From positions 29,677,502-29,741,501 of the forward strand of contig NC_059477.1 in NCBI RefSeq assembly GCF_018139145.2: a DNA stretch of 64,000 nt. The letters are read 5' to 3'. The position numbers were made by a program, and so were the translations under genes. Shown piece after piece: positions 45,726 through 59,770 of this stretch; position 1 is the stretch's first letter, and each line of letters starts with the position of its first letter. The DNA is from Gymnogyps californianus (Eukaryota; Chordata; Aves; Accipitriformes; Cathartidae). The notes under the pieces were generated by a model. The model did no database searches. It saw only the letters and a program-made list of their open reading frames with translations, and was not told where the DNA came from.

Positions 45726-48700
45726 ACTCTGTAGTACATGTTACCACCAGCATGCGTAGTAACACATGCATTTCTTTAACTTATGCAAGTTTTGTAGAAC
45801 AAGTGAGTGCCGCTAATCAGCCAAGGTGATTTCTCAAGGACAGAGCAAGCCCATATGATGTGCCTTTTCAAAGAACCAGCATGTTATCTATAAGAAATTC
45901 TTAAATGATTTCTAATAGCTTGAGTTGCTTCAGACTAGATTGTCAAAATATGCCTAAAATGCACCTGTGAGTCTGAAGCTACTCATAAATCATGATGAAT
46001 TTTTTCAGCTGGGAAAAAGAAAAGCTGAAAATTTGTAATTTTTAAGGGTTTTTTCCCCAGGATTTTTAGATAAATCATTTTGATTTTTAAAATTACAGAG
46101 GAGAGTTTCAGAATAGAAGTGGCTCCATTTAAGGTACACCTGAACAGATTTTTTTTTTTAAAGGATTAATTTATGAAAAAAAGATCAGTTCAGATAAACT
46201 AAATTTTTATGTGGATTTTTTGCTGGGTTTTTTTGTTTTTTTTTTTTACTTTATCTAGGGGTCCATGAGTTTGCCTGCTTGGATCCTAGGAAAAATGCCA
46301 TTTTTAAAAACAATACGTTACCAGAATATGTGCCTAATAAAACAGTGTGGCTTCAGGATATACCTTTAAGACTGCAAGCCTTGTCAGTGATTAATTCAGC
46401 CTCTCTGAAGTGGAATGCAAAGCAGAATAGCAAGGAAGATAGATAGTAATCAATCAATATTGTAAATCACCACTAAAATCCACAGACAGCATAAATGTAG
46501 AGTAACAGAAACACTTTTATATGGAATTCATGTCAAAGCAGTACTGCTCCAGCACCCTGGGGTTCAATTATATCTATGGCAGCTCTATATAGGATTAGTC
46601 TCTCATCTCTGGGAGGGTGGAAAGAAAGGGAGAGGAGAAGGAGAATGTCACCCAGAATTGCAAAACCTTGGATGAAAAATGTAGGTGTGAGCACTCTTTC
46701 TGGAACTTTAAAGTGAGTTTAATTCAAATGAAACAACCCAATAAATAATACCTTGCAGCTGACTTTGAAATGTTCGCACCGGTGCTACTGAATTCTACAG
46801 CTGCAAACTTTCATTCCCATCATAAATGACATGCTATAATTATATTTTTTACAAGGTTCCCTATATATGTTGATTTATTTTTTAATTTCTCTTTCATTAA
46901 TAGCCTTTTTCTTCCTTGGGAAGATAAGGTGATCTGAAAAATGCCCACTGGCTTTTTCAGTGACCCTTTTTTTGGCGTGACAATGCCAATAATAAAAACT
47001 AATTTCCTCCTCTGATTTCCTCATCTGCACAAAGCAAAGATTCCTTCTACCTGTGCTTGCAAGCTATTGGGAATACAAAGGCCACCAAATAACTGGTCTA
47101 AAACACATACATATTTTTTCATCTTCTCTTTAAGAGCTCACTTTTTAATCCATTAACAATCACAAATAGCAAACAAAGTCATGAGTGGTTTGGGTTCCCC
47201 CCATCGCAGTATGTCACTGCTATAATTGATTGCCAGTTAACTTGTGTTAGCCAGCCAGTTCAGTAAGCCACAAACATTCATCTCCTGGAATAAATGTTTG
47301 CAGACTGTCTATACTAGCATTTACAAATGCATTATCTAACCAGAGTTAATTCCAGCCATCCTTTAACAAAATTAAATCTAGTCTAGAGAAGAGCTCTGTT
47401 ATTACTGTGCCTTGTACATCTGCTTCGTGGATTGTTTAGAGGGGTTATTTGTTACTGACAATATTGCATTACTGACTCTCACTTTAGGGCTTCCCTGGAG
47501 GTGGTCTTGTCTGTCTTTCCTCCTTTTTTTTTTTTGGCTGCCACGACTGCTTTTTTCTCTGCGATACCTCTTGAGATGCCTTCCTGAGCTCATGTGTGGG
47601 TCATCTGTCTAGCACAAGTCTCTCTTTTGCCGATAGGGTAGTCTGCTCATCTTCATGGTGTCCACATGTCGATATGCATCAGCACCGGACAGATGGCTGT
47701 GGAAGTATGTGATATCCCGTCTTTATACTCCTAAATGTACCTCCCCAAAGTGATGGTTAAAGAAGGGCAGGCAGACACAAGAAATGGTTCTTTCCCCAAA
47801 CAAATTATGAAGTGCCTAGTCATGGAGAAAAGACGCAAGACACATTTTGTGCTCCTCATTTTTTGTTTTTGAAGGCAGATAAGAAAATGGCAGGGATAAG
47901 GGAAGTGGTAGGGTAAGGGCAGGAAACCATCAGGAAAAAATGAAGAAAAAACAAGTAAATCAAGATGGTGGCCAAGTTGCAGTTTCCAGTAGATCCGGAA
48001 GTGGTACTCATCCTTTTGGTGCCATCTTCCAAGGCTGTAGAGGGTTGAGGGATGTAGTAATATCAGGCAGCTCTTAGGTGGGCTAAGAAGAGGCTTTCAA
48101 TCCCAAGCTTTTTGTAAGTATAGCAAAAAAGCTGTGGAGATCTGTGTTTTAAAGCCAAGACATGTTTACCACTGGGCCTCTATTGGAAAGGAGAGATTAT
48201 GAAAAGCAGTACTGTAAAAGAAAACATCTTTAGGAATGAGCAAAGATGATCCAGTGAGTGGAGGGGGAGGTGGTAAACCAGGCTTGTACCTTGCTTGAAT
48301 GTGTTTACAACCCCTTAAAGCAGAATTTGGCCTCCCTTCGCTAAAATGCCTCCAGATAGCCCCAGGGCTGCTTAGGTAAGGGCATAAATGGTTTGTGATG
48401 CTGAGGGTCCTACTGACAAATTGCCAGGAGGCTGAGTTACACTTAATTTGCATATAAATTGCAACCATTTTTATCAAATATAAATGCACGCAATCGTAAT
48501 ACAGCATTTGCTTATTCTTCTTTCTCCTTTGAGAGATGAATACAAATTGTTTGCCTTTAAGTTTAATATTAAATAGCTGCACCACCTCAACATTGCAAAG
48601 AGTGGAGGAGGGGGAGAAGAAGTTGGCAGTGGAACCTAATTTAGGACCTTGGCAAACCAGGTCTGGCCAAGCAAGGGCTTAGTGGATACCCACATGAACC

Positions 48701-51700
48701 ATTTGATACCTCCAGGCAAACCAAAGGTGAACAAATTCAAGCTGAGGGACCTGCCAGGTTAGTTCCACAACTGCCAAAGCTTCAGACCAAATGCAAAACT
48801 TAATTGTACCTGATATTTATATTTAACTCAAGTCTGATTATTCCAGTAATTAGGGCTCCTGCAGTTCTGGATTGAAAGGTTCAAGCTTTTTTCCACAGAA
48901 AATTCTGCTAGTGGGGATGTTGGTTCTGATAATATCACGAGACTTGTAGTCACAGTTTTAGGTAATGGGTCAAACTCATTGCTTAAGACACTAAATTAGA
49001 CTGTCCCAGATTCCCAAAAAGGCCACTTGCCCTGACCTCCTCCTGTCCTTCTGCGCTTGCTGACTGAGGTTTGCACAGTGGTAGGGCATTAATGCCTAAC
49101 ATTTTTACCACTGTTCAGAATTTATTTCATTTACAATGTAAACACTATGTCTATTATTAGCCAGATGGTACAGTCTTTTCATTTTAGTCTTCTTTATGTT
49201 TAATGGTGACATGGGTTAAGAATATTGCTATTAGCTTCTAATAATGCATAGTGCTAATAATCCCTTCCAATAAAGTACAGAGGGCTGTGAAAAGCCAGAA
49301 GGAAAGGCAGCTGATGTGAGGCCAGCAGCAAGAAATCACCACTATAAGGCCTGAGGGAAGGATGTTAATGGGTAGCACTCGGTGTCTGTGTAAAGGCAGC
49401 CGGGGAGAAGGCAGTACAGCTAGGAGGTAAGGCGAGGGATGCTGTATTCATGAGCCTAGGACAGAGAAAGTTTTCATTTTTGCATAGAAAAACTGGAATT
49501 AGCTGAATGCACATTGGCAGCAACAAAGTTTCTCTGTGTGTGATGGAGAAACTTGTAAGACCTCATCTTTGCCTCTTCCGACTGTTACAAGGCAGCCAGC
49601 AGACAAGGTTTCCCTTTTGCTGCTCTGTTTTCTTTCATTGTTTGGAATAAGCTCTTTGTCTCTTTTTCCTTTAGCTTACAGCTAACATTTTCTTCTCCCC
49701 TGTTGTCTATACATGTGGTTTCTTATTCTTCACAGCCAGTGGTGTGAACATACCAAGGATTGAATTTGGCTCTGAGCAGCGTGTCCTAGCAATCTCTTCC
49801 AAATTGCACTAATATCTTCCCTGGGTTTGTGGAAAGCCTGTCAGGTTTTTCCACTGGCAACAGTGGATGAAACTGCAGCCAAATTGCTACCAGCACAATA
49901 TACAAAGGATGAATCCATGTATCCAGAGCTCTGGGGAGACCATCATCTACTGAAGTGCCTTTCCCCACCCTCCTCCCCCAAAATAATAATTGAAAGAAGA
50001 AATCCAAGTTCCACAGTCTAAGCATGAACCCCCTCATTGTCACCTCCAACCCTGGCAACGTGGTGAAATCAAACGTTCACAGACAGTCATACAGCTTGAG
50101 GTGTAGATGATGCCAAAGTAGAGCCCCACGTGCAAATTTCTCTGCCAACTTCTAAATACCTAAGGATACTAATAGCATAGAAACTATTTGCCTTCTTTCC
50201 CAGACTACCCTACCAGTTGTCACAGCTGGGGATTTGGTAAAAGGGACATGTTTTTTCTCGATAACATAAAATTGAAAATGTCTCTTGGAGAACATTCTTT
50301 AAAGGCTGCTTTGTAGCCTTTAGTTCATTTCTTGCTTATTGTGCAGCAATTTACATCAAAACTAGTAGTCAAAGATGGGTCTTCCTGTGATTTACATGCT
50401 TCTGGCAGTGCAACAGAGCTTTACTATATAAATGAGAATAAAGTCAGGTTTTTCAAGCACCTGCCTGAGAATCAGTATTGCAGGAGAGTCTTTCTAGTCG
50501 TGGCTTAGTCTTACTAGGGAGAAATAAATGCCATAGGCAAAAGGAGGTCAGACAAAAACACCAGGAAGGGAGAAAGTTTGCTGCTCTCCTCCCTCCAAAA
50601 TTGTGGGATTTAATATCCTCTGAACACCATGCAGTGTTGCTTGTTACGCATTTACAGACTGAATAGTCTTGGCCTTTGGTATCACTGCAACTAGCATGAT
50701 TAAATGAGGGTACTCTACACCTCAAGGAACAGCGATCAATACATACAACAATGGTAAACAGTCTGAATTTTCATCATTCCAGAGCTGCTCCCTAAAAAGT
50801 TTAGACATTTATGTTTTATAATTGCAACTTGTTGCTATGTGAACAGTAAATTAGTGCTAAGGGAAGGAAACAAAACATTGTTATTTACTGCAGAAAGGTC
50901 ATTCCTTCAAAAGAGGTCTTCTGTCATACATCTGTCCTAGGACAATTTGTTACATGCAATTTGTACATTGCTAAATTATGTCAACAGTTGCAGAGCTTAT
51001 TAAAAAAAAAATTTAAAACCCAGCAGCAAAAACATTAATTATACAAAATGTCTAAATGGAGAATTGAACTGGGAGTCTTATCAAGAGAAAAAATGAATCT
51101 TTAACTACAAATAAGTTAAAATATGTGTGTCAAGAAGTCGAATGTACCCAACAGGAAAAAGGCAGTGCTTTGAACTCCAGAAATCTCTGAGAAGGACTCT
51201 TCAGTGGGCCTAGCTTTATCTTCTTGCCTGGTCTCTGTGACAAAGCTGACCTGTCCACCCTGAGGTGGTTGCTGACACGTGAGGGGGAGGGAGAGGATCT
51301 TGCATTGACCCCAAACATCACCAGCTACAGTGACACTTGCATCCTCAGGCAGAGCTGCTGAGGTTGATTATGTATTTTACCCACAGCTGTAGAGCCTCCA
51401 GGCAAGGACAAGCCTGGAACCCCATCAGCTGTGTGCTGTGACAGGAGTCAGCAGTGAGAGACCTCTTGCAACCCCATGCTCTCTACCCTGGGGGTGACCC
51501 TGCCACCATGCCTTCTCCTCATCGGACCTTTGGGGACCCCTTGGCTCAAGGTATCTCCACAGAGAGGTCATAAGGGTCCTCTGCTGTGGCTGACACCTTT
51601 CTTGGGTAGCTCTTCTCTGTGGAGGGAGCCCTTTCTTCTTCAAGATCCAGGATAGGCAGGTCGATGGAGCTGAACCCCTCCTTTTAAAGCTGATAAATCC

Positions 51701-52626
51701 TCCGAGTACCTTCCATTTCACCTTCCCATCCTTCGGTACATCAGTATGAGGTGAGATCTCACTGACTTTCCTACCCCAGGGGCAAGATATTGAGTCCAGT
51801 GGGATTGATAAATATTAGCTGGCTGTGGGCAGCACACATGCAGGCACACACGCACGCACACACACGTACACACATGCTCTTTTCCTTTCTGGGGAATAAG
51901 AAATGCTACTTTTTCTTGTTGTTCAAACTAAACAATATCCCAGGCACTAATCCCATTTCTTAGTGACACCAATGTAACCTCATATTACTTTACCATTTGG
52001 GGATTTGCCACTGTAACATTTTTATATTATTCTTAGCTAAGTCTAGAAAAAAATTAAGCCTTTCTTTTTTATTGTCCTTCTGTGAAAAATTTCTTAATCC
52101 TAAAAGAATATGAGAACCTCTTTTTCTCCATAGTCTATAATGCATAAATATTTTAAGTAGACTGGAAGATATCCTCCAAGCTTCAGTGAAAAAGTTCACT
52201 CAAATCACAGATATTTTTTAATGGCATAGATGGCATTAACAATTAATAAACATTTTATTTTTTCAAATAATTTTAGAGATGTGAACAAGGCAAAATAATA
52301 TCTAAAGTTAAATCAATAAGAATTTGGTGTACTTATAATTCTTGTGTTCTTTCTGATAGCTATAAGTTTTGACTGCTTTTCTAAAGTTTACAGAATCTGA
52401 TTCTTTTAAGTAAATATTCTCTATGTGATACTATATTTCAGATGGAGCTCTTTGGTAGCCTTGGTTTTTGACTATTAAAACACATCACTAGTAAATAATT
52501 AAACATGAGAGATTGAACTTAGTAAATGCTCTAGTGAGAAGATGGCACATTTTCCCTCACAGGCATGTAATAATAAATGCTGTTTGACCAGTTAAGCAAG
52601 CAGCATGCAGAAATAAAATCTTCACA
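45726..52626. other. Long AT-rich unique stretch
   Basis: About 6.9 kb without a supported gene. It contains T- and A-rich runs (46150-46260, 47524-47535, 51001-51012) and a CA-rich simple repeat at 51837-51875. Open frames on both strands near 48166-48585, 49786-50058 and 51425-51721 are of chance length and lack family resemblance. Confidence 0.5.
51837..51875. repeat. CA-rich imperfect microsatellite
   Basis: CACACACGCACGCACACACACG-type alternating sequence with CpG interruptions; short. Confidence 0.85.
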
Positions 52627-52692
52627 GCCTAATCCAAAACTTGCTGCAGTCAATAGAAACAGACCCATTAACATCAAAGGATTTTAGATCAT
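52627..52692. repeat. Ancient palindromic-repeat copy, hairpin form
   Basis: The left arm TAATCCAAAACTTGCTGCAG (continuing TCAATAG) and the right arm CCATTAACATCAAAGGATTT (continuing TAGATCA) are imperfect reverse complements, matching at 16 of 27 positions around a short loop. This copy best shows the inverted-repeat architecture and the GATCCAAA / TTTGGATC ends that I remember from sauropsid DNA. Confidence 0.6.
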
Positions 52693-55600
52693 CTCTTTAC
52701 TGAATAAGTGTGTGTGTATTATTAGAATGGTTAGGGACAAAGAGAATTAGTTGTTACTGATATGACAGCAATTTAGCCATCTCCTTTGTTATTCTTGTAG
52801 GATGCATTGCCTTTGTGTGCATGGATATTGTGAGACACAAAGGCTTCTCAAAGACTCAGGATATGTAATGTTGGGTTTCTTCTCTTCTCCCTTCCATGAA
52901 AATAAATAAGGGTACTCTCATGTGACATAACAAGGCCTTGTGTGTGCTTACCTCCCATTTAGAAAAAGCCACAAATGGCAGTTTTAACTCCAGAAATTAA
53001 CATGTACAAAACTTTCCTTGGATGGAAGAAAAGAGAAAACAATGTTTCTCCACCATGCACACGCTGTATTAGACAGCAGGCCACAGTCACACCAGCTAAC
53101 TTTCATGTACAAGTGACAGATCACGGCTCCTTCTGTTGCTAATGGAGCGAAGCAGAAAGCTACCTTGGGTGTGCTGAGTCATACAATGCAGGGCTCCACT
53201 GGCTACATAGCAAATATGCCTGAAGTTAGGGGGTGTGAATATCCATTTACATGTACATCCATCCAGATCACTGTAAGCTTGCTTCAGCACACCACAAAAA
53301 GGTTCTCAAAAGCCCTGCACAGTATAAAGGCACTACCTTTTGAGAATAAAACCAACACCTTTTAGGTTTGGTACAGGTTTTTTAGATAAAATTCCCTCAA
53401 TTACCTTCTTTGGTTACTCTACTTTTTTTTGCTTCCTAATCTAAAATGTTTGACCATGGCTGTGGGTTGCTTACTAGATCACAGACCTGTGCTCCTCTTC
53501 AGCCACAGGTACATGCAGCAATAGTCTTGTCTTTGCCCAGCTTCTGTTCCCACCAAAATCGTCAAGTTTGCTTTGACTTATTGTAGTAAGAGTCTATTGA
53601 CTTCCTAAGCGAGTTGCTTTCCATCTTGTGCTTGACTCAGTGCATTAAGCTGTAAAACTGGAAAAAAGTGAACTGTGTTTCCCTTGAAAAAGAAAATTGA
53701 AAGACCTTTTTAAAAAAAGCAGAGGAAAGTTCCCTTAATGGACTTAGACTGCATTAAACCCGCTATAAAATACCATACTGGTTATTATATTACTCCTGCC
53801 ATTTTTATTGAATAAGCAAAAAAATACCCCAAACAAAAAGCCACTAAAACTTCTTAAAATCTATTTTTAATATTGCTTGAGTTAACTTTTTAAGCAGTTT
53901 GTGGAGTTTCTATCTGTTTTCCTTCCTTTCTTTTTAATTTATTTTTGTATTACTATTGTACATCAGGAACAACAGTTTCCATATAAGGTGATGGCCAGAT
54001 AGGTTAGAGATTTTTCACTCAACTATCCCATGACCCATCAAAGCAGCAAAATGTTACAATTCAGTTCAGTGCCATTGATATTAGTAGCAGCAGAGACTTA
54101 AACAGCATGATTCAGCATTACACTAGCTGAAAGATCACACCTTGGATATATCAGGTACCACAGCAATAACAAGAGCCATTAAGTAATTAAGAAAAGATGA
54201 GCAGGTGACAGGGTTTGGGGTCTTTTTAAGAATGACCTGGCAGGAGCTGGTGACTAGCTGCTGAAAGTTTATGACTGGGAGAGGCCATTGTTGCTGTGAG
54301 ACCAACACACATGCACTCACGCCCAGCACAAAATAAAGTGTGAGGTTTCCTTTTTGCTCGAAGCCAGGCTGATTCAGTAGATAGATTTGGGGGGGATGAT
54401 TGCTTGGATTGTCTCTCAGTGCTCCATTTGACTTTTAATAGCAGGTATAAAAATTGTATCTAATTTTCTACTTTACTCTTTTGAAATATTAACCATTGAT
54501 AAATTATTAAACTAAATATAAAGTGTTACAAATGTACGTACATTTCATAAAAAGCTCTGCTCAGGCGTGCTACATAATGGGACTGCTTCTGCCACACAAA
54601 CAGGCCAGAAACCAGCTCCTCTTCTCTTTTCTATTTTTTTCCCATGTCTGTTGGCCCAGGTATTTCCAAGGTAGTTACATGTCTGTGTGGTGAGATAAAA
54701 TGCAACAAATCCTTACTTGAACTCTTATTTCTGCCTTCTCTCAACTCGTTGCTCTCCTCATCATCTCCTCCTCCCCTTTTTCCCCATTTGTAAAGCCTGT
54801 GCAATCCCATATAGACTTTCTGTGAAATTTCACTAAATGTGCTTACTGGAAATGGGTTAATAAAACCGTTGATCTTGCAGCTGGATCAGAGCACAAACAT
54901 GTCTGTTTGATCTCTTTCGCTTCAGAGGCTCTCAAACTCCATAAGATACTGCTCCTTCTTGGACTGGAACTAGAGATTTTAGCAAGATATTTATGCTTAA
55001 CACATACTGAAGAAGGCAATACTTCTTCCTTATCCAGAGGATTTGAAATGTTTCTTTTGTCTGAAAATCTATTTCAAATGGAAAGCTACAGCTTTCCCAT
55101 ATCCCAGTGTTAGTATTTTTCCCTTTAAAATTTACACACCCTTTCAGGACTAGTGCAGTAACCAGGGTTATATTAGGCTTAAGTTCACCAAAGGCTGATG
55201 CTGTACACTTCAGAGCATCTCTGAGTGGTACTACATCTTTAACAGTATTTATACTACAGCAAAGTCACCATGAGAAATAATCTCTTAAGTACGTTAAGAA
55301 TTAAGGTCTGTGCTGAATTAGGATCTAAGTTACTTTGAAAAGAATCCTTTGTAGGACTAATTTTGTCCATTTGGTCCTCAAATTGACTGTGAAAAAAATC
55401 AATAAGTCCAAAATGCACAACCAGTCTTATTGGAAAATTTCAGCTTTCTTCAGAAGTTTCCGTTTTCCATTAAGTGACAAAAAGGAAGGAACAAGGAAGA
55501 TAGAGAGTGTTAAACTGTCCATTTTTCTCAAAATATTCATAGTAAGGGACCCAAGAAGCCTATTCTCCCATCCTAAAGCAATTTCAGTATATTTTTGCTT

Positions 55601-57746
55601 TAAACCAGCCTATATTCAACCAAGCTGTTCTTAAGAGACCCCAGTGATAAAGACTATGAAACCTCCCCTGCTTGTTTCTACCATAATAAATTTTTGTCCC
55701 TTGAGGTCTAACTGAAATACATCCCTGATGGCCATGTCAGCCTGATACTTCTTGCTTTATACACACGTAGAGAAAAGATTGAAATGAAATACAGTGACTG
55801 TTCTTGTGCCTCCATCTTCACTCTCTTTTCCTTCTGACTACCCAAGCCAGGTTATGTCCCCATAGCTCACCTCTTTAAAAACTGTGCTCATTCTCTGTCC
55901 ACTTTCCTGGGCTCCCTTTAACTGGTCCATATCTTTGTGGAGGGAGGTGACACCACATTACCACAGCCATGTGGCTCCCACGGTGAGCTGCCTCCCACAG
56001 CGGGTCCAGTCACCCTGGAAAATGAAATCCCACTTGGAAGCCTGGCCATGAGAGAACAGGAGGAACATGATGGGTCTGAACTGCAACTCCTGAGCACTGT
56101 CCTGGGAAAGCAAAATGTTGACACTTAATGATTTAGGAGATGTTGCTCCATTGTTCCCTGAAATGCCAAGATTCCTACCATAAAGAGGAGGAAAAATCTT
56201 GTTTTCTAGTCATCACAACTGTAAAAAATCAGCGAAAAACAGAAAGAGTGAATATTGTGCCAGGTCTTAGAGAGAGCTGTGTGCACCAGGGAGTAAAACT
56301 TGCAGCTCACTCAGATACTGTTTGTATTATGGACTTCAAAGAGACACTGTGCAAGTCATTTGAGGAAGAGTCTAAATGCCGCATTTATGGCCTTACATAA
56401 TTCCAGTAGCTTTAGCACTATGAAGAAAAATGTCAAGTCCGGCCCTAAGTATTTGAAACATGGTGAATTACCCTGGATATTTGCTGTATTAAGTTACCAT
56501 GAAAATATAAGCCTTAACAAAAGTAATTAGCACTCACACCTTGTTTTACATGGGCAATGCACTTTGTGGATAAGAGCCTAACAGTGGTGTTAAAGTCGTG
56601 TATGTTGTGCTTTATCAGACTAGTGGATTGTAGCCCTTCAGGTTAAATGGTTCAGAATAACGGAAGAAAATCCAGGTGCAATTTGCTACTGTGGTTTTTC
56701 TCTAATATCAAATCCTTGCAGGGTTAGCTGCTTCCTCTACTTCCTAGATTACCCAAATGTTTGTGATTTCAAGTTGCCATGAGATAATTTGCAGTACCTA
56801 TGCATTTGTCTGCTTGGTTTCAAGAATTATGGGAAATATTAAGTATGAAAAAAAGTGGGAAGACAGATCAAGAAACTGGTAGCTGGAATCTAGCCGGATA
56901 CCTTTCCTTTTCCCGTTCTTAAAATGGCATTTCTTACTTAGAGCCCATAGGCAGAAGGATCGCTGCACGTTAACGGGGACATGCTTGCACCTCTACCTAT
57001 TTTTTGCATAGATTTTTTTTTCTATCTTTCCCTACTAAGAAAAGTAAGAGGCAGAGCTGCTCCCCTTCCCCACAGCTTGCCACAGATCATCCCCTTTTGT
57101 GTGGCAGGATGTCTAGTTTGAAAGCTTGGTTATAATGACAAAAATGCTCCGATGTAACTGTGATTGCTGAGCTAAGTAAACTGAGATACAACTGGGCTGT
57201 GAACAGGCTGATGAGTATCCAAAGCCAAATCTGAGTTATCTGGGTACAATTTGGAAATATGACTTACGCTTTCTGCTGTACAACATTTCAAAATTACTTC
57301 TTGAGTCAATACTCATCTTTACTGCTTCAGCTCAGCTGAACTCCCTAAAAGAAAAACAAAAATCCAAGGTTGCTAAGAGCTCAAGACTTTCCCTGAGGAG
57401 GGTATCGGATAATAACAGCATCAGCCAAAATAATCTAGGACCTTTTACCATCAAAAAAATTATTTCATTGATCAACCATATAATATATCACATTTTCTGA
57501 AGCATGTAAAATTAAATGAAAGCTAGTTATCTTTAATGTTCTGGCAACTTAAAAATAAACCTTTCATGAGTGCTCTATATATACACCATATATATATTCA
57601 TGTTTTGTTTCTCTGGAAGCAAGACAATTTTATTAACTGTTTACACAAAGGAAGGAGTTTTCTTATTGGTGCATAGGTATCCTGGGAACCTTCTTCCTAG
57701 AAGTCAATAATGTCGCTGTATTGGGGAAAGAACAGACATTTGTTGG
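52693..57746. other. AT-rich unique DNA
   Basis: No gene recognised. The plus-strand frame at 55937-56128 (beginning MEGGDTTLPQPCGSHGELPP) is less AT-driven than most but has no recognisable domain or splice context. TA-rich sequence lies at 57574-57600. Confidence 0.5.
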
Positions 57747-58345
57747 TATCGTGGTTTAACCCCAGCCAGCAACCAAGCACCACACAGCTGCTCACCCCTC
57801 CCCCCTCCCAGTGGGGTGGGGAGGAGGATCAGGAAAAAAAAGTAAAACTCGTGGGTTGAGATAAGAACAGTTTAATAGCTAAAGTAAAATAAAATATAAT
57901 ACTAACTAATAATAATAAAACTATAATAATAATAATTGTAATGAAAAGGAATATAACAAAAAAAAAGAAAGAAATAAAACCCAAGAAAAGACAAGTGATG
58001 CACAATGCAATTTCTCACCACCCACTGACCGATGCCTGAGCAGCGATCCACACCTCCTGGCCAATTCCCCCCAGTTTATACACTGAGCATGATGTTCTAT
58101 GGTATGGAATATCCTTTTGGCTAGTTCAGGTCAGCTGCCCTGGCCATGCTCCCTCCCAGCTTCTTGCATGCCTGCTTGCTGGCAGATTATGGGAAACTGA
58201 AAAATCCTTGACTTAAGATAAGCGCTACTTAGCAACACCTAAAACATCAGTGTGTTGTCAACATTATTCTCACACTAAATCCAAACACAGCACTGTACCA
58301 GATACTAAGAAGAAAATTAACTCTATCCCAGCTGAAACCAGGACA
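57747..58345 (+). mobile_element. Solo LTR, second copy of the CR1-interrupting family
   Basis: Runs from TATCGTGGTTTAACCCCAGC to CCAGCTGAAACCAGGACA, 599 bp, collinear with the LTR at 30776-31356 and closely similar by eye throughout. The first dinucleotide is TA rather than TG, probably a point change at the terminus. Flanking 5-mers GTTGG (57742-57746) and GCTGG (58346-58350) are a target duplication with one mismatch. No internal viral sequence adjoins it. It lies in the same orientation as the first copy. Confidence 0.92.
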
Positions 58346-59727
58346 GCTGGGTAAGAAAATCTCTAGTCTCCAGAAAATCCTCCAAGAAGGATTTTATGAA
58401 ACACGGAAGTCTTGAAAGGGATATAAATCCACATGCCTCCGGCTTTAACGCAGCCTCTAACTACCAGAGGTTAAAGCAACTTTTGTGGGCAACCTCCTCC
58501 ATAATTAACTACTGTGGGGTTTCCTGCACTGTGTTTGCAGGTTGTATCAGCCATTGCTAGAGACAAAATTTATGAATAATCTGGCATTACAGTCTGCTCT
58601 GACAATACTAATTTTAGAGTAGAAATTGGCACCCTTTATAAAAGAAGAGGTATGTTTTAACTGGGATGTCAAAATTAATTCTAACATGCTTAAAATAATC
58701 GTGACGGTTTGATAACTCTCTTAATGCTGTGTGCTAAGTTTGTTTGCTAAGGTGCAATACCTGAGGTAATCCAGCTGACTTCTGTAACAGGACAGAAGGT
58801 ACACCCAGATCTGTCTCAGTATTAGCATTGAAAATACACCAGTTGTCATATAAATGAGCGTGGGGAGGTGACCACAGCAGGGTGCACACAGGGTAGGAGG
58901 TCATGTGTATTTTTTTCACTGCATTACATCCCTGGTCTGACATCGCTGGATATGCCCTTTTCCATCACCATGACATGCTGTGTTAAAGTAATGCATTCTA
59001 AGTGAAGCAAGTATGTTACCATAAGGAAATCTTTCATGAAATCATGTCAATGGGAAGTAACACATTCCATTCACACCAATCTCCCTGATGGAAAAGGGTG
59101 CTTGGAATTAGCAGAGATTGTCTAGCTCCATGGATAATTTATCAGTGCCACCAGCTGATCTCTAGAAAAGGCTTAAAAATAACAAAAGACAAGTAATCCA
59201 TTTTCAGAAAAAAAAAAAAGAAGATTGAAAATGTGTTTCAAAAGCTCGTTGGTGTTTCTCGTATTAAAAAGCTTACACTGGTGCATTCCATCTATGGCTT
59301 TAGACTATTCTTCACATCGTTTGCATGAAGAAGCTTACAGCTCTCCCCAGACAGAGAGCGGATTACAAATGTTCGTAAGTCAATAGCCTTCACATTTTAA
59401 AGTATTTGCTTATTAAAGGCTACTTTAGAAAGTTCAGAATCAAAACCTTGCTATTCCTGTTTGACAAGAAAACCTTGGCAGTTTCCTAATGCTCAGTATA
59501 AAAATGATGCTTTACATTTCTTCAACAGTTTCCCTCCTAGGATCTCCAGGTGCTTTGGATAATTAACATAACTTTAATATGTATCCCTGGAAACATCTCT
59601 CTGCAATACAGAACTCTTTACACCACGTTCTTGCAAGAAGAGGTCACAAAGCTGGCATCCAAAGGCAATCAATTCAGTGGTTAAATTCCTACTCATGTGA
59701 AGAGGTTTTTGACAGATTACTGATAGA
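58346..59727. other. Unique DNA, nothing recognised
   Basis: AT-rich sequence with short chance frames. Confidence 0.5.
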
Positions 59728-59770
59728 TTTCATAGATTATTTGATATCGTTAGGGCTGAAGGACCTTCCA
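59728..59770 (-). mobile_element. Possible relic of an older CR1 3' end
   Basis: TTTCATAGATTATTTGATAT followed by CGTTAGGGCTGAAGGACCTT resembles the reverse complement of a CR1 3' terminus (TCATAGAATCATAGAAT…GGGTTGGAAGGGACCTT) but is much diverged. The plus-strand open frame across it would then be spurious. Confidence 0.3.

Noticed and set aside
55937..56128. 63-codon plus-strand frame with balanced composition
   Set aside because: Complementary frame on the opposite strand, no homology recognised, no consistent splice sites.
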